Assembly (NCBI RefSeq): GCF_000026105.1
Contig: NC_008027.1
Span: 4,112,501 to 4,176,500 of the forward strand
Source: Pseudomonas entomophila L48
GTDB lineage: Bacteria > Pseudomonadota > Gammaproteobacteria > Pseudomonadales > Pseudomonadaceae
DNA: 64,000 nucleotides
Reading direction: 5' to 3'
The notes under the pieces are model-generated. The model saw only the letters and a program-made list of their open reading frames with translations, was not told the origin of the DNA and made no database searches. Positions 50,133 through 64,000 of this stretch are shown here, piece by piece (within the stretch, counting starts at the first letter, position 1; every line of letters begins with the position of its first letter). Made by a program: the position numbers and the translations under genes.

Positions 50133-50423
50133 TTAGTGGTGGTGGCCGCAGTCCGGGCCATGGACGTGATCATCGTCACCGGCGACGTCGGCCGGTTCCA
50201 TTTCCAGCTGCAGGCTAACCAGGTTGGTGGCCATCGGGCGCAGCAGCAGGTTGGCGTACTCAGTGTCGTCTTCCTCGACATCGACGCCGATCAGCAGCTG
50301 GCCACGGCCGTCCTGCTGGATCCACACTTCCTTGCCTTGCCAGACCACGGCAAAACGGGTGCAGGAGGTTTCCAGCTGGGTGCCGTCTTCATCTTCCAGG
50401 ATCAGGCGCAGGGCGTCGGACAT
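50133..50423 (-). CDS. Small His-tailed protein of the arginine operon
   Basis: The 96-aa acidic protein [28 protein letters not shown] has beta-rich content and ends [17 protein letters not shown]. The Asp/His/Cys tail ([11 protein letters not shown]) is a likely metal-binding tag. It lies between astB and astE with gaps of 15 and 10 bases, so it is cotranscribed. Similar genes in Pseudomonas are sometimes called 'topoisomerase II', but nothing supports that here. The next enzyme, AstE, needs zinc, so a metal-delivery role is conceivable; this is inference. Confidence 0.85.
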   Translation of the reverse strand: MSDALRLILEDEDGTQLETSCTRFAVVWQGKEVWIQQDGRGQLLIGVDVEEDDTEYANLLLRPMATNLVSLQLEMEPADVAGDDDHVHGPDCGHHH

Positions 50424-50438
50424 TGCTATTTCTCTCTA

Positions 50439-51788
50439 TCAAGGTTGGCGTTGGAACGGATAGACCGAGCCCAGTTTCAGGATCTGGGTCAGCTCATCCA
50501 GTGCCGTACGGCATTCCACCAGCAGCTGCGGGTCGGCCAGGTCCGCCTCGCCGAGGCGATCGCGGTAGTGCTTGTCGACCCACTGCACCAAGGTGTCGTA
50601 CAGCGAGGCGGTCATGATAACGCCTGGATTGACCGCCGCCAGTTCGTTTTCCTTCAACGCCACACGCAGGCGCAGGCAAGCCGGGCCGCCACCGTTCTGC
50701 ATGCTCTGCTTGAGGTCGAATACCTTGACCTCCTTCACCGGGCCGCCCTGGCTGGTGAGCTGGCCCAGGTACGTCCAGACACGCTCATTGTTACGGCACT
50801 CTTCCGGCACCACCAGCAGCATCGAACCGTCCTCGCGGCTGAGCAGCTGGCTGTTGAACAGGTAGGAACGCACCGCGTCCTCCACCGTCACCGCCGCGCG
50901 CGGCACGCAGATGCCCTTGAAGTTGCCGCCCTTGCTGGCCAGTTTAGCCTGCAGTTGGCCAAGCACCGCGTCGGTCTCGAGGAAGGCATCCTCGTGGTAG
51001 AACAGCACCTCGCCGTTACCCACCGAGATCACGTCGTTGTGGAACACGCCCTGGTCGATCACCGCCGGGTTCTGTTGAGCGTAGACCACGCCATCATCGC
51101 TCAGCCCATGCAGGCGGGCGACGGCCTGCGAGGCCTCCAGGGTCTGGCGCGCCGGATACTTCTGCGGCGCGGGATAGCGGCTGTCGAAGGCGCTGCGGCC
51201 ATAGACGAAGAACTCGACACCAGCCTCGCCATAGGCGCGGCAGAAACGGGTGTGGTTGGCCGCGCCCTCGTCACCGAATTGCGCCACGGCCGGCAGCGCT
51301 TCATGGTGGGCAAAGACCTTTTCATCGCTGAACATGGCACCCAGTACACGGCTGGTGGTCGGGTGCTCGATGCTGCGATGATACTTGCAATTGAGGTTGG
51401 CAGCGGTGAAGTGCACGCGACCATCGGCGGTGTCGGCACTCGGGCTGACGGTGGCGGCGTTGGCCACCCACATGCTCGACGCCGAGCAACTGGCGACCAG
51501 CAACGGCATGGCGTCTTTCGCGGCACGCTGGATCACTTCGGCATCGCTGCCGGTGAAGCCCAGGCGGCGCAACGCGGCGATGTCCGGACGCTCCTGCGGG
51601 GCCAGCACGCCCTGCTTGAAGCCCATCTCCATCAGGGCCTTCATCTTCGCCAGGCCCTGACGCGCCGCTTCGCGCGGGTTGGACCCCTGCTGGCTGTTGC
51701 TCTGCGAGGCTACGTTGCCGTACGACAGGCCGCCGTAGTTGTGGGTCGGCCCCACCAGGCCATCAAAATTCACTTCAAAGGATTTCAT
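50439..51788 (-). CDS. astB: N-succinylarginine dihydrolase AstB
   Basis: The 449-aa enzyme of the guanidine-modifying family removes two ammonia and CO2 from N-succinylarginine. It is started at [31 protein letters not shown]. The catalytic His is in [19 protein letters not shown] and the catalytic Cys is in [13 protein letters not shown] near the C-terminus. It lies 23 bases after astD. Confidence 0.97.
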   Translation of the reverse strand: MKSFEVNFDGLVGPTHNYGGLSYGNVASQSNSQQGSNPREAARQGLAKMKALMEMGFKQGVLAPQERPDIAALRRLGFTGSDAEVIQRAAKDAMPLLVASCSASSMWVANAATVSPSADTADGRVHFTAANLNCKYHRSIEHPTTSRVLGAMFSDEKVFAHHEALPAVAQFGDEGAANHTRFCRAYGEAGVEFFVYGRSAFDSRYPAPQKYPARQTLEASQAVARLHGLSDDGVVYAQQNPAVIDQGVFHNDVISVGNGEVLFYHEDAFLETDAVLGQLQAKLASKGGNFKGICVPRAAVTVEDAVRSYLFNSQLLSREDGSMLLVVPEECRNNERVWTYLGQLTSQGGPVKEVKVFDLKQSMQNGGGPACLRLRVALKENELAAVNPGVIMTASLYDTLVQWVDKHYRDRLGEADLADPQLLVECRTALDELTQILKLGSVYPFQRQP

Positions 51789-51811
51789 CGGCAAGGCTCC
51801 GAGACCTGTTG

Positions 51812-53275
<1,464 letters not shown>

Positions 53276-54304
53276 TTATTGAGCCTCCCGGCCGGCGGAC
53301 AGCGGTACCGCGCGCACGTTGTCGCCAGCACCCAGGCGCAGGCGCCTGGCGGTTTGCGGATCGACCACAAGGGTGCCGGCCGCCAGACGTGCGGGCGCTG
53401 CGGTGATACGGCAGTCTTCGCGCTTGCGGTTATGGATGATGTAGGGGGTGGCGTCGTCGCCCGGCGTGCCCACGGCCAGCACCAGGGTCTCGCTGTCGCG
53501 CACGGCGCGGATTTTCGAGGTCTCGCACTCGATGGCCGGGCCTGCGTCGAAGATGTCGACGTAGCCCTGGTAATTGAAGCCTTCGCGCTTGAGCATGGCC
53601 AACGCAGGCTCGGTGTCGCTGTGCACGCGGCCGATCACATCACGTGCAGCTTGCGACAGGAAGCAGGTGTACAGCGGGAACCTGGGCATCAGCTCGGCGA
53701 TGAACGATTTGTTGCCCACGCCGGTGAGGTAGTCGGCCTGGCTGAACTCCATCTTGAAGAAGTGCCGGCCCAGGCTTTCCCAGAACGGCGAGCGGCCCTG
53801 CTCGTCGGACATGCCGCGCATCTCGGCGATGATCTTGTTGCCGAACAGCTGGGGGAACTCGGCGATGAACAGCATGCGCGCCTTCGACAGCAGACGGCCA
53901 TTGAGGCCGGTGCGGTAATCACCACGCAGGAACAGCGAGCACAGCTCGGAGTTGCCGGTCAGGTCGTTGGCCAGGAACAGCGTGGGGATCTCGCGGTAGA
54001 TGTTCAGCTCCTGCGAGGCACTGACGGTCAGCCCGACCCGGTAGTTGTACCAGGGCTCACGCAGGCCGACGGCACCGGCGATGGCACTGATGCCGACCAC
54101 CAGGCCCTCGTCGTTCTCCAGCACGAACAGGTAGTCGGTGTCGCCGCGCTCGGCTTCGCCACGGAAGCTTTTCTCGGCCCAGCCGACACGCTGGCCGAGG
54201 CGTTCCTCGTTGGCGGGAAGCGTGGTCAGCCCGGTGGTGCCGGTGCTGCGGGCCAACTCGATCAGCGCGGGTAAATCGCTGCTGCGTACAGGACGAACGA
54301 TCAT
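53276..54304 (-). CDS. aruG: Arginine N-succinyltransferase beta subunit AruG
   Basis: The 342-aa subunit is started at MIVRPVRSSDLPALIELARSTGTTGLTTLPANEERLGQRV, the AstA/AruF/AruG family start. FELGFEMEFSQADYL-type residues occur in HFFKMEFSQADYLTGVGNKSFIAELMPRFPLYTCFL. It succinylates arginine (and ornithine in Pseudomonas) with its paralogue AruF. Stop and next start abut. Confidence 0.95.
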   Translation of the reverse strand: MIVRPVRSSDLPALIELARSTGTTGLTTLPANEERLGQRVGWAEKSFRGEAERGDTDYLFVLENDEGLVVGISAIAGAVGLREPWYNYRVGLTVSASQELNIYREIPTLFLANDLTGNSELCSLFLRGDYRTGLNGRLLSKARMLFIAEFPQLFGNKIIAEMRGMSDEQGRSPFWESLGRHFFKMEFSQADYLTGVGNKSFIAELMPRFPLYTCFLSQAARDVIGRVHSDTEPALAMLKREGFNYQGYVDIFDAGPAIECETSKIRAVRDSETLVLAVGTPGDDATPYIIHNRKREDCRITAAPARLAAGTLVVDPQTARRLRLGAGDNVRAVPLSAGREAQ

Positions 54305-54359
54305 GCTATCTCCTTGTGCGGCGGTCTGTGCCTGCCGCGAAACTCTCTGTTCCGGCGTT

Positions 54360-55379
54360 TCAGACCGCGACCAGGCGCACGCTGGCACCGTCGCCGACAC
54401 CCAGGGCCTCGGCGGCTTGACTGTTCAGGCTGACCGGTTTGCCCGGCACCCAGTCCAGCTCCAGCAGCACCGCGCGGTAATCCTGCAACTGGCCATTGCA
54501 CACCAGGTACGGGCGCCCGCCCTTGATCGGGGCGTCGTCGAGCTTGACCGGCACCACGCGGCTCTGGGCGATGGAGCGGATGCCCGAGGTACGCGCATGC
54601 AGGGTTGGCCCGCCGTCGAAGATGTCGATGTAGTGCTCGGTCTCGAAGCCTTCGCGCATGAGGATGTCGAAGGTGATCTGCGCACGCGGATGAACCTGGC
54701 CCATGGCCTCCTGCGCCGCATCGGGCAGCAGCGGCACGTAGATCGGGTAGTGCGGCATCAGCTCGGCGAGGAAGGTGCGGCTCTTCAGGCCGCACAGGCG
54801 CTCGGCGTCGGCATAGTTGAGGTCGAAGAAGTTGCGGCCGATGGCATCCCAGAACGGCGATTCGCCCTGCTCGTCGCTATAGCCGACGATTTCGGTCACC
54901 ACCGACTCGGCGAAACGCTCGGGGTGGGCGGCCATGAACAGCAGGCGACCGCGCGAGTTGAGCTCAGCGAAGGCACTGCTGACCAGCTCCGGCACCACAT
55001 AGAAACTGGTCAGCAGGCTGTTGCCGGTCAGGTCGTGGCACAACGACAGGACGTGGATCTTGTTGTGGATCTTCAGCTCGCGCGAGGCGTGCACGAAGGT
55101 CTCGTTGCGAAAACTGTAGAACGGCTCGGAGTAACCGGCCGAGGCGACAATGGCCGAGCAACCGACCAGCTTGCCGGTGGTGCTGTCCTCGAGCACGAAG
55201 AAATAGCTCTCCTCGCCATTGAAACTGACTTCGGCGGCGAAGGAGGTTTCCGACGCGGCGATCTTGTCGCCCAAGCGGCTGGCATCGTCCGGCAGCGAGG
55301 TGACACCAATGGGGCTGTCGGCAGCCATGCGCTGCACTTCGTTCAGATCCGCCATTTGTGCGGGGCGCATCACCAGCAT
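54360..55379 (-). CDS. aruF: Arginine N-succinyltransferase alpha subunit AruF
   Basis: The 339-aa paralogue of AruG starts MLVMRPAQMADLNEVQRMAADSPIGVTSLPDDASRLGDKIAASE. NFFDLNYADAERLCGLKSRTFLAELMPHYPIYVPLLP aligns with the AruG active region. Pseudomonas uses two subunits where E. coli has one AstA. It is 55 bases upstream of aruG. Confidence 0.95.
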   Translation of the reverse strand: MLVMRPAQMADLNEVQRMAADSPIGVTSLPDDASRLGDKIAASETSFAAEVSFNGEESYFFVLEDSTTGKLVGCSAIVASAGYSEPFYSFRNETFVHASRELKIHNKIHVLSLCHDLTGNSLLTSFYVVPELVSSAFAELNSRGRLLFMAAHPERFAESVVTEIVGYSDEQGESPFWDAIGRNFFDLNYADAERLCGLKSRTFLAELMPHYPIYVPLLPDAAQEAMGQVHPRAQITFDILMREGFETEHYIDIFDGGPTLHARTSGIRSIAQSRVVPVKLDDAPIKGGRPYLVCNGQLQDYRAVLLELDWVPGKPVSLNSQAAEALGVGDGASVRLVAV

Positions 55380-55520
55380 GGTGTCACTCCTTTCAGGAAA
55401 GCGCGCCGATCACATCGGCACGGAAAAACGGCGGGCACGCGCCACTACCTGCAAGCAGGTGCCCGCACTGAAATTCAGGTATCGCCGGCCCCGCTCAGGG
55501 CCGGCGAACAGACCGAGGGC

Positions 55521-56897
<1,377 letters not shown>

Positions 56898-56968
56898 AAT
56901 AGCGCAGTGTAACGGGAGAGAAAGGTATGGTGAACGGGTGTTCACTTTATAGAAGAGGCAGGTTGTTC

Positions 56969-57056
56969 CGGCCTCTTCGCCGGCAAGGCCGGCTCCTACA
57001 CCTAGCGCTTGACTTACGCCCCGTAGGAGCCGGCCTTGCCGGCGAAGGGCCGGGCC
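56969..57056. repeat. REP pair of the second type between aruC and argR
   Basis: CGCCGGCAAGGCCGGCTCCT is mirrored by GTAGGAGCCGGCCTTGCCGG. Together with ArgR boxes it fills the 330-base spacer. Confidence 0.85.
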
Positions 57057-57071
57057 TCGCCGGCGAAAGGC

Positions 57072-58052
57072 TCAGCCCTTCTCCGCCGGCGCCGAACTCA
57101 GCTCGAACGGGCTGCTGCTGCGCCGCTGGTTGCGATCTTCACGGGGTGTTGCGCCAAAGAAGTTGCGATACGCACTGGAGAAATGCGGCCCGGAAGAGAA
57201 CCCGCACGACAAGCCGATCTGGATGATCGACTTGCTGGTTTGCATCAGCATCTGCCGCGCCTTGTTCAGGCGCAGTTCCAGGTAGTACTGGCTGGGAACG
57301 CGGTTGAGGTACTGCTTGAAGATCCGCTCCAACTGGCGACGGGACACGCACACATGCTGGGCGATCTCGTCGGTGGTCAGCGGCTCTTCGATGTTGGCCT
57401 CCATCAGCAGCACCGCCTGGGTGAGCTTCGGATGACTGGAGCCCAGGCGATTCTGCAGGGGGATGCGCTGGCGCTCGCCACCTTCACGAATGCGTTCGAC
57501 CACCAGCTCTTCCGACACCGCCCCCGCCAGCTCCGCGCCATGATCGCGCGCCAGCACTGCCAGCAGCAGGTCGGTCACCGCCATGCCGCCGCAAGCGGTC
57601 AGGCGATCCCGATCCCAGTCGAACAGGTGGCTGGTGGCAATCACCTTAGGGAAGCGCTCGGCGAAATCATCCTGCCAACGCCAGTGCACCGCCGCCCGGT
57701 AACCGTCGAGCAGCCCCAGCGCCGCCAGTGGGTACACGCCCGCGGACAAACCACCGATCATGCAACCACTACGGGCCAGTTGCTTGAGCGCGCTCGACAG
57801 CGTGGAACCGACCGCAGCTGGCGGTTCATCGGCCAGCAGGAACAGCTTGTGGCACCCCTCCAGCCGACCGCTCCACGGCTCGCCCGGCAGGCGCCAGGCG
57901 CCGTCCTGGCCGGCCTCGGCCTGAAGGAAGGCCAGTTCGTAGACCACGTCCGGATGCACCCGCTGCGCCACCCGCAACACTTCCTCGGCCAATGCCAGGG
58001 TCAGCGGCCGGGTGCTGGGCCAGATGAGAAAGCCGATTCGCTGGGTGGTCAT
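57072..58052 (-). CDS. argR: Arginine-responsive AraC-family regulator ArgR
   Basis: The 326-aa protein is started at MTTQRIGFLIWPSTRPLTLALAEEVLRVAQ. Residues 1-195 form a class I glutamine-amidotransferase-like ligand domain (YELAFLQAEAGQDG, SAGVYPLAALGLLDGYRAAVHW). The AraC DNA-binding domain follows (VLLMEANIEEPLTTDEIAQHVCVSRRQLERIFKQYLNRVPSQYYLELRLNKARQMLMQTSKSIIQIGLSCGFSSGPHFSSAYRNFFG). It matches Pseudomonas ArgR, not the E. coli type. It is last in aotJQMP-argR. Confidence 0.95.
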   Translation of the reverse strand: MTTQRIGFLIWPSTRPLTLALAEEVLRVAQRVHPDVVYELAFLQAEAGQDGAWRLPGEPWSGRLEGCHKLFLLADEPPAAVGSTLSSALKQLARSGCMIGGLSAGVYPLAALGLLDGYRAAVHWRWQDDFAERFPKVIATSHLFDWDRDRLTACGGMAVTDLLLAVLARDHGAELAGAVSEELVVERIREGGERQRIPLQNRLGSSHPKLTQAVLLMEANIEEPLTTDEIAQHVCVSRRQLERIFKQYLNRVPSQYYLELRLNKARQMLMQTSKSIIQIGLSCGFSSGPHFSSAYRNFFGATPREDRNQRRSSSPFELSSAPAEKG

Positions 58053-58155
58053 AGGGCGTGGTCCGAAACCTGGAAAGGAGGGGTCGCGCTTGTGGCGCCG
58101 AGGCATGCTGCGTGCGTTGCGCAGCATGCCCCATTCTGGTGCAAAAGTGCAGCGT

Positions 58156-58920
58156 TTACTTCAGGCTGCCGGAGAGGAACTGCTTGAGCCGCTCCGATTG
58201 CGGATTGACCAGCACTTCACGCGGACAGCCGCGCTCTTCCACCAGGCCTTTGTGCAGGAACACCAGCTGATTGGAAACCTCGCGGGCGAAGCCCATTTCA
58301 TGGGTGACCACGACCATGGTGCGGCCTTCCTGGGCCAGCGACTGCATGACCTTGAGCACATCGCCCACCAGCTCCGGGTCCAGTGCCGAGGTAGGTTCGT
58401 CGAACAGCATCACCTCAGGCTCCATGGCCAGGGCACGGGCGATCGCCACACGCTGCTGCTCACCACCGGACATATGGCCGGGGAAAGCATCCTTGCGATG
58501 CGCTACGCCGACCTTGGCCAGGTAATGCTCGGCCTTCTCCAGCGCTTCTTTCTTGTTCACGCCCAGCACATGCACCGGCGCCTCGATGACGTTCTCCAGC
58601 GCGGTCATGTGCGACCACAGGTTGAAGTGCTGGAATACCATCGACAGGCGCGAGCGCATGCGCTGCAGCTGCTTCGGGTCGGCGGCCTTGAGCGCGCCGT
58701 CCTTGCCCGCCACCAGCTTCAGCTCTTCGTTGTTGAGCAGGATCTTGCCCGCGTGCGGCTGCTCCAGCAGGTTGATGCAGCGCAGGAAAGTGGATTTGCC
58801 CGAACCACTGGAGCCGATGATGCTGATCACGTCGCCTGCCTTGGCTTCGAGGGAGACGCCCTTGAGCACCTCATGGCTGCCGTAGCGCTTGTGCAGGTCT
58901 TGGATTTGGAGTTTGTACAT
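58156..58920 (-). CDS. aotP: Arginine/ornithine ABC transporter ATP-binding protein
   Basis: The 254-aa ATPase has Walker [10 protein letters not shown], the signature [16 protein letters not shown], Walker [14 protein letters not shown] and switch His in [13 protein letters not shown]. It drives uptake of basic amino acids with AotQ and AotM. It is started at [19 protein letters not shown], 22 bases after aotM. Confidence 0.95.
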   Translation of the reverse strand: MYKLQIQDLHKRYGSHEVLKGVSLEAKAGDVISIIGSSGSGKSTFLRCINLLEQPHAGKILLNNEELKLVAGKDGALKAADPKQLQRMRSRLSMVFQHFNLWSHMTALENVIEAPVHVLGVNKKEALEKAEHYLAKVGVAHRKDAFPGHMSGGEQQRVAIARALAMEPEVMLFDEPTSALDPELVGDVLKVMQSLAQEGRTMVVVTHEMGFAREVSNQLVFLHKGLVEERGCPREVLVNPQSERLKQFLSGSLK

Positions 58921-58942
58921 GCTGTCGGATCTCACAGAGCGG

Positions 58943-59641
58943 TCAGTGCTTGCGCGGCGCCAGGTAGCCGAGCCAGCGGCGTTCGGCCAACTTGAACAGG
59001 CGCACGAGAATGAAGGTCAGGCACAGGTAGAACACGCCCGCCGTGATGTAGGCCTCGAAAGGCAGGTAGAACTGGGCGTTGACCGTGCGCGCGGCGCCGG
59101 TGATGTCGATCAGGGTGACGATCGACGCCAGGCTGGTGGTCTGCAGCATCATGATCACTTCGTTGCTGTACTGCGGCAGGGCGCGGCGCAGCGCGGAAGG
59201 CAACAGGATGCGGCGGTACATCTTCATGCGGGACATGCCGATAGCCTTGGCCGCCTCGATCTCGCCATGGGGCGTGGCCTTGAGGCTGCCTGCGATGATC
59301 TCGGCAGTATAGGCGCTGGTATTGATGGCGAAGGCCAGGCAGGCACAGAAGGTCGCGCTGGACAGCCATGGCCACAGGAAGCTTTCGCGCACCGCCTCGA
59401 ACTGGGCCAGGCCGTAGTAGATCAGGAACAGCTGCACCAGCATCGGGGTGCCACGGATCACGTAGGTGTACAGCCAGGCGGTCATGTTCACCAGCGGCTG
59501 TTTCGACACCCGCATAAGGCCCAGCGGGATGGCCGCCAGCAGGCCGAAGAACAGCGACAGCGCCAGCAGCTTGAGGGTGGTCAGCAAGCCGCCGAGGTAC
59601 AGCGGCATGGCGTCCCAGATGACGTTGTAGTCGAAGATCAT
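58943..59641 (-). CDS. aotM: Arginine/ornithine ABC transporter permease AotM
   Basis: The 232-aa HisM-type permease [46 protein letters not shown] has about five membrane helices. The EAA motif is [22 protein letters not shown]. It overlaps aotQ by four bases. In P. aeruginosa an extra gene, aotO, lies next to it; it is absent here. Confidence 0.93.
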   Translation of the reverse strand: MIFDYNVIWDAMPLYLGGLLTTLKLLALSLFFGLLAAIPLGLMRVSKQPLVNMTAWLYTYVIRGTPMLVQLFLIYYGLAQFEAVRESFLWPWLSSATFCACLAFAINTSAYTAEIIAGSLKATPHGEIEAAKAIGMSRMKMYRRILLPSALRRALPQYSNEVIMMLQTTSLASIVTLIDITGAARTVNAQFYLPFEAYITAGVFYLCLTFILVRLFKLAERRWLGYLAPRKH

Positions 59642-60327
59642 AGTTCAGCCGCCTTGACGCCCACCGAGTAGCGCTTCTCGAGATACCGCAACGCCAGCAG
59701 CGAGACACTGGTGAGTACCAGGTACAGCGCCGCCACCGCCAGGAAGAAGGTGAAGGGTTCGCGGGTGGCATCCGCCGCCTGCTTGGCCTTGAACATCATG
59801 TCCTGCAGGCCGACCACCGAGATCAGCGCGGTCGCCTTGGTCAACACCAGCCAGTTGTTGGTGAAACCCGGGATCGCCAGGCGGATCATCTGCGGCACCA
59901 TGATGCGGAAGAACACCTGAACACCGCTCATGCCGTAGGCCGCGCCCGCCTCGGCCTGCCCCTTGGGGATCCCCAGGAAGGCGCCGCGGAAGGTTTCCGA
60001 CAGGTAGGCACCGAAGATGAAGCCCAGGGTGCCGATACCGGCAACCAGCGGGTTCAGGTCGATGTAGTCGTCATAGCCGAGCAGCGGCGCCACCCGGTTG
60101 AGGAGGTCCTGGCCGCCGTAGAAGATCAGCAGGATCAGCACCAGGTCGGGGATGCCACGGATCACCGTGGAGTACAGGTCACCCAGCCAGGCCAGCCAGC
60201 GGACCGGCGACAAGCGCAGCGCCACACCGACAAGGCCGAGGACGATGGCCAGGGCCATCGACGACAGGGCGAGCTGCAGCGTCAGCCACGCCCCGTCGAG
60301 GATGACTGCCCCATAGCCTTTCAACAT
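59638..60327 (-). CDS. aotQ: Arginine/ornithine ABC transporter permease AotQ
   Basis: The 229-aa HisQ-type permease MLKGYGAVILDGAWLTLQLALSSMALAIVLGLVGVALRLS pairs with AotM in the membrane channel. Its EAA-type loop reads GQAEAGAAYGMSGVQVFFRIMVPQMIRLAIPG. It lies 91 bases after aotJ. Confidence 0.93.
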   Translation of the reverse strand: MLKGYGAVILDGAWLTLQLALSSMALAIVLGLVGVALRLSPVRWLAWLGDLYSTVIRGIPDLVLILLIFYGGQDLLNRVAPLLGYDDYIDLNPLVAGIGTLGFIFGAYLSETFRGAFLGIPKGQAEAGAAYGMSGVQVFFRIMVPQMIRLAIPGFTNNWLVLTKATALISVVGLQDMMFKAKQAADATREPFTFFLAVAALYLVLTSVSLLALRYLEKRYSVGVKAAEL

Positions 60328-60418
60328 GATTCGGATTCCTCAGGGCTTGGGAATGAAAAATGGTGCAAACCTCAGCGATTCTGCTGTTTGCACCATTGCA
60401 CAGGTGAAACTCGACGGC

Positions 60419-61204
60419 TTACTTCGAATCAGGGCCGTAGATGTCGAAGTTGAAGTACTTGGCTTCGATCTGCTTGTACTTGCCGTTGGCACGGATAGCG
60501 TCGATGGCCGCATTGATGCGGTCGGCGTTTTCCTTGTCGCCCTTGCGCACGGCGATGCCCACGCCATCACCGAAGTACTTCACGTCGGTGAACGAAGGGC
60601 CGACGAAGGCGAAGCCCTTGCCAGCGTCGGTTTTCAGGAAACCGTCTTCCAGCAGGGTGGCATCGGCCACGGTGCCGTCGAGGCGGCCAGCGGCGACGTC
60701 CAGGTAGATTTCGTTCTGGGTGCCGTAAGGCACGACGGTGGCGCCCTTCGGTGCCAGGACTTCCTTGGCGAAGCGGTCGTGGATCGAACCGCGCTGCACG
60801 CCGATCTTCTTGCCCTTGAGCTCGTCCAGGCTTTCGCTGACGGTGGTGCCTTCCTTCATGACCAGGCGGGCCGGTGTCAGGTAGTAGCGCTTGCTGAAAT
60901 CGACCGATTTCTTGCGATCGTCAGTGATCGACATGGACGACAGGATGGCGTCGATCTTGCGCACTTTCAGCGCCGGAATCAGGCCGTCGAACTCCTGCTC
61001 GACCCAGGTGCACTTCGCTTTCATCTCTTCGCACAGGGCATTGCCGATGTCGTAGTCGAAGCCGGCGATGCTGCCGTCGGGTTGCTTGAAGGCGAACGGT
61101 GGGTAGGCGGCTTCGATACCGATCTTCAACGGTTTCTCATCGGCGTGCGATACCAGGGAAAACACGGAAAGCGCCAGGGCGCCAAGCAGTGCGAGCTTCT
61201 TCAT
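60419..61204 (-). CDS. aotJ: Arginine/ornithine periplasmic binding protein AotJ
   Basis: The 261-aa precursor is started at the ATG at 61204, GGAG seven bases upstream. The signal peptide is [21 protein letters not shown]; the mature part begins [40 protein letters not shown], typical of the LAO/HisJ family. Substrate residues cluster around [20 protein letters not shown]. It delivers arginine or ornithine to AotQMP and is first in the operon. Confidence 0.95.
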   Translation of the reverse strand: MKKLALLGALALSVFSLVSHADEKPLKIGIEAAYPPFAFKQPDGSIAGFDYDIGNALCEEMKAKCTWVEQEFDGLIPALKVRKIDAILSSMSITDDRKKSVDFSKRYYLTPARLVMKEGTTVSESLDELKGKKIGVQRGSIHDRFAKEVLAPKGATVVPYGTQNEIYLDVAAGRLDGTVADATLLEDGFLKTDAGKGFAFVGPSFTDVKYFGDGVGIAVRKGDKENADRINAAIDAIRANGKYKQIEAKYFNFDIYGPDSK

Positions 61205-61333
61205 CAGGTAACTCCATCGGTACGGGGCAATACAAGGCAGTTGTAACGGCTGCCCGATATGCGAATGGGTACAACGCGAGCCGCGCAGGGTTCGACCAAG
61301 GTCGCAGACCACGAGCGAGTGAATGGCATTTTA

Positions 61334-61370
61334 GCGACAGCCCGGTAGTCGATATTTCTTCAAAGCGACA
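61334..61370. promoter_or_regulatory. ArgR-type boxes upstream of aotJ
   Basis: Minus-strand TGTCGC boxes start at 61370 and 61339, 31 bases apart; the first fits TGTCGC-N8-AA exactly. They lie about 130-165 bases upstream of the aotJ ATG. No gene is seen in 61205-61650. Confidence 0.55.
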
Positions 61371-61649
61371 ACTAGTTACAGAAGCGCCAGGAACCGCGGC
61401 GGGCGATATTGACAGCTCCTGCGGATTATGCAAGAGCAAAAAGAAAAATAACCTATACCCCAAGCAATAAGCGGGCCCATTATTGGCAAACCCTTGTAGC
61501 TCGGCAAGTGCAGCGTGCCGCGATGCACGAAATGCTCGCAGAAACGCACCAGGATCGCACATGAATGTTCCCGCAAGCCCCGCTTTCGCGCACAAGCGGT
61601 GACAGCCATGGTTACCGATGAATGTCGGAGTAACAGTCTGTTCATTAAA

Positions 61650-61684
61650 GCAAAAGCCCCGCCGATTGCTCGGCGGGGCTTTAT
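61650..61684 (-). terminator. Terminator after acs
   Basis: AAAGCCCCGCCGA / TCGGCGGGGCTTT hairpin with T- and A-rich flanks. It is 40 bases past the acs stop, with a REP element in between. Confidence 0.88.
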
Positions 61685-61691
61685 ATCGAAC

Positions 61692-61719
61692 CTGTAGGAG
61701 CCGGCCTTGCCGGCGAACA
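61692..61719. repeat. Single REP-like palindrome after acs
   Basis: CTGTAGGAGCCGGCCTTGCC followed by GGCGAACA, one arm of the second REP type, just beyond the acs stop. Confidence 0.8.
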
Positions 61720-61723
61720 TTCC

Positions 61724-63685
<1,962 letters not shown>

Positions 63686-64000
63686 CTGTGTTACCTCGGT
63701 GTAATAGTTGTTTTTGTATGGAACCGTTTGTAACTGTACCAGAGCGGCAAAGACCATTCGACGTTGGTAGTAACGTGACGGAAGGAAAACCCACCCTCCT
63801 AGCGCGGCCGCTCTAAGCCGGGGCACGGCACCATCCAGGCAGTGGAGCCGGGTAGTTTTCCACGGGATTGTTACAGATTCTGTCAAAAGACTTTATCAAA
63901 ACCCCCTCTGTTTCAGCCCCAAGCGCACTCCTAGAATTCACCTCGCCAGCAACGGCAACGCGATTAACTTGGTAACAGCCCCCCACGAAGGCAACGTTAA
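63686..64000. other. Intergenic stretch at the right edge, no gene seen
   Basis: The 315 bases upstream of acs contain short AT-rich stretches and a T-rich tract but no convincing coding sequence, RNA or -24/-12 promoter. They presumably hold the acs promoter and the start of the next gene's regulatory region. Confidence 0.5.

Noticed and set aside
50133..50423. Topoisomerase II function for the 96-aa protein
   Set aside because: It is far too short and shows no topoisomerase motif.

Overview
The window reads as chromosomal DNA of a GC-rich Pseudomonas, most likely of the P. putida group. The evidence is the flagellar gene order flgL-flgK-flgJ-flgI-flgH-flgG-flgF / flgE-flgD-flgC-flgB / cheR-cheV / flgA-flgM-flgN-flgZ, the bkd operon next to it, the amrZ / mgtE / csrA / lysC / alaS block, the aru(ast)-argR-aot arginine block and acs. 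Many Pseudomonas-type REP palindromes lie between genes. Names come from protein motifs and remembered gene order, not from database searches.

Layout. 1-3377: incomplete multi-domain glycosyltransferase, probably for flagellin. 3537-15791: hook, rod and ring genes on the minus strand as two transcription units, flgBCDE and flgFGHIJKL, each behind a sigma-54 (-24/-12) promoter visible in the sequence. Between the units lie a 61-aa secreted protein and the decayed remains of a type I secretion ABC transporter. 16147-18729: an autotransporter sits between flgB and cheR. 18913-23365: cheR and cheV (minus) and flgA, flgM, flgN and a PilZ flagellar brake (plus). The flgA and cheV start regions carry overlapping sigma-54 and sigma-28 promoter matches on opposite strands. 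23505-26913: MFS transporter, glutamine-synthetase-like enzyme and bkdR. 27111-32054: bkdA1-bkdA2-bkdB-lpdV, the branched-chain 2-oxoacid dehydrogenase complex.

32055-40252 looks accessory. It holds a lone 180-aa protein of unknown function behind a near-perfect sigma-54 promoter. Next comes a MocR-type regulator divergent from a tight five-gene operon: BenE-like transporter, DauA-like D-amino-acid dehydrogenase, RidA-family deaminase, threonine-synthase-like PLP enzyme with a zinc ribbon, and a serine hydroxymethyltransferase paralogue. I infer a catabolic route for an unusual, possibly hydroxylated or D-configured amino acid; this is the best candidate for an undescribed pathway here. It ends at a tRNA-Arg(CCT).

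40253-48704: phnN, amrZ, mgtE, a tandem array of four identical tRNA-Arg(ACG) genes, tRNA-Ser(GCT), csrA/rsmA, lysC and alaS. 49115-61204: the arginine succinyltransferase pathway (aruC-aruF-aruG-astD-astB-small His-tailed protein-astE) and the aotJ-aotQ-aotM-aotP-argR uptake and regulator operon, with ArgR-type TGTCGC boxes upstream of aruC and aotJ. 61724-63685: acetyl-CoA synthetase. The last 315 bases hold no gene I can support.

Many very long open frames lie antisense to real genes (for example opposite the glycosyltransferase, the autotransporter and alaS). They are high-GC artefacts and are not annotated.
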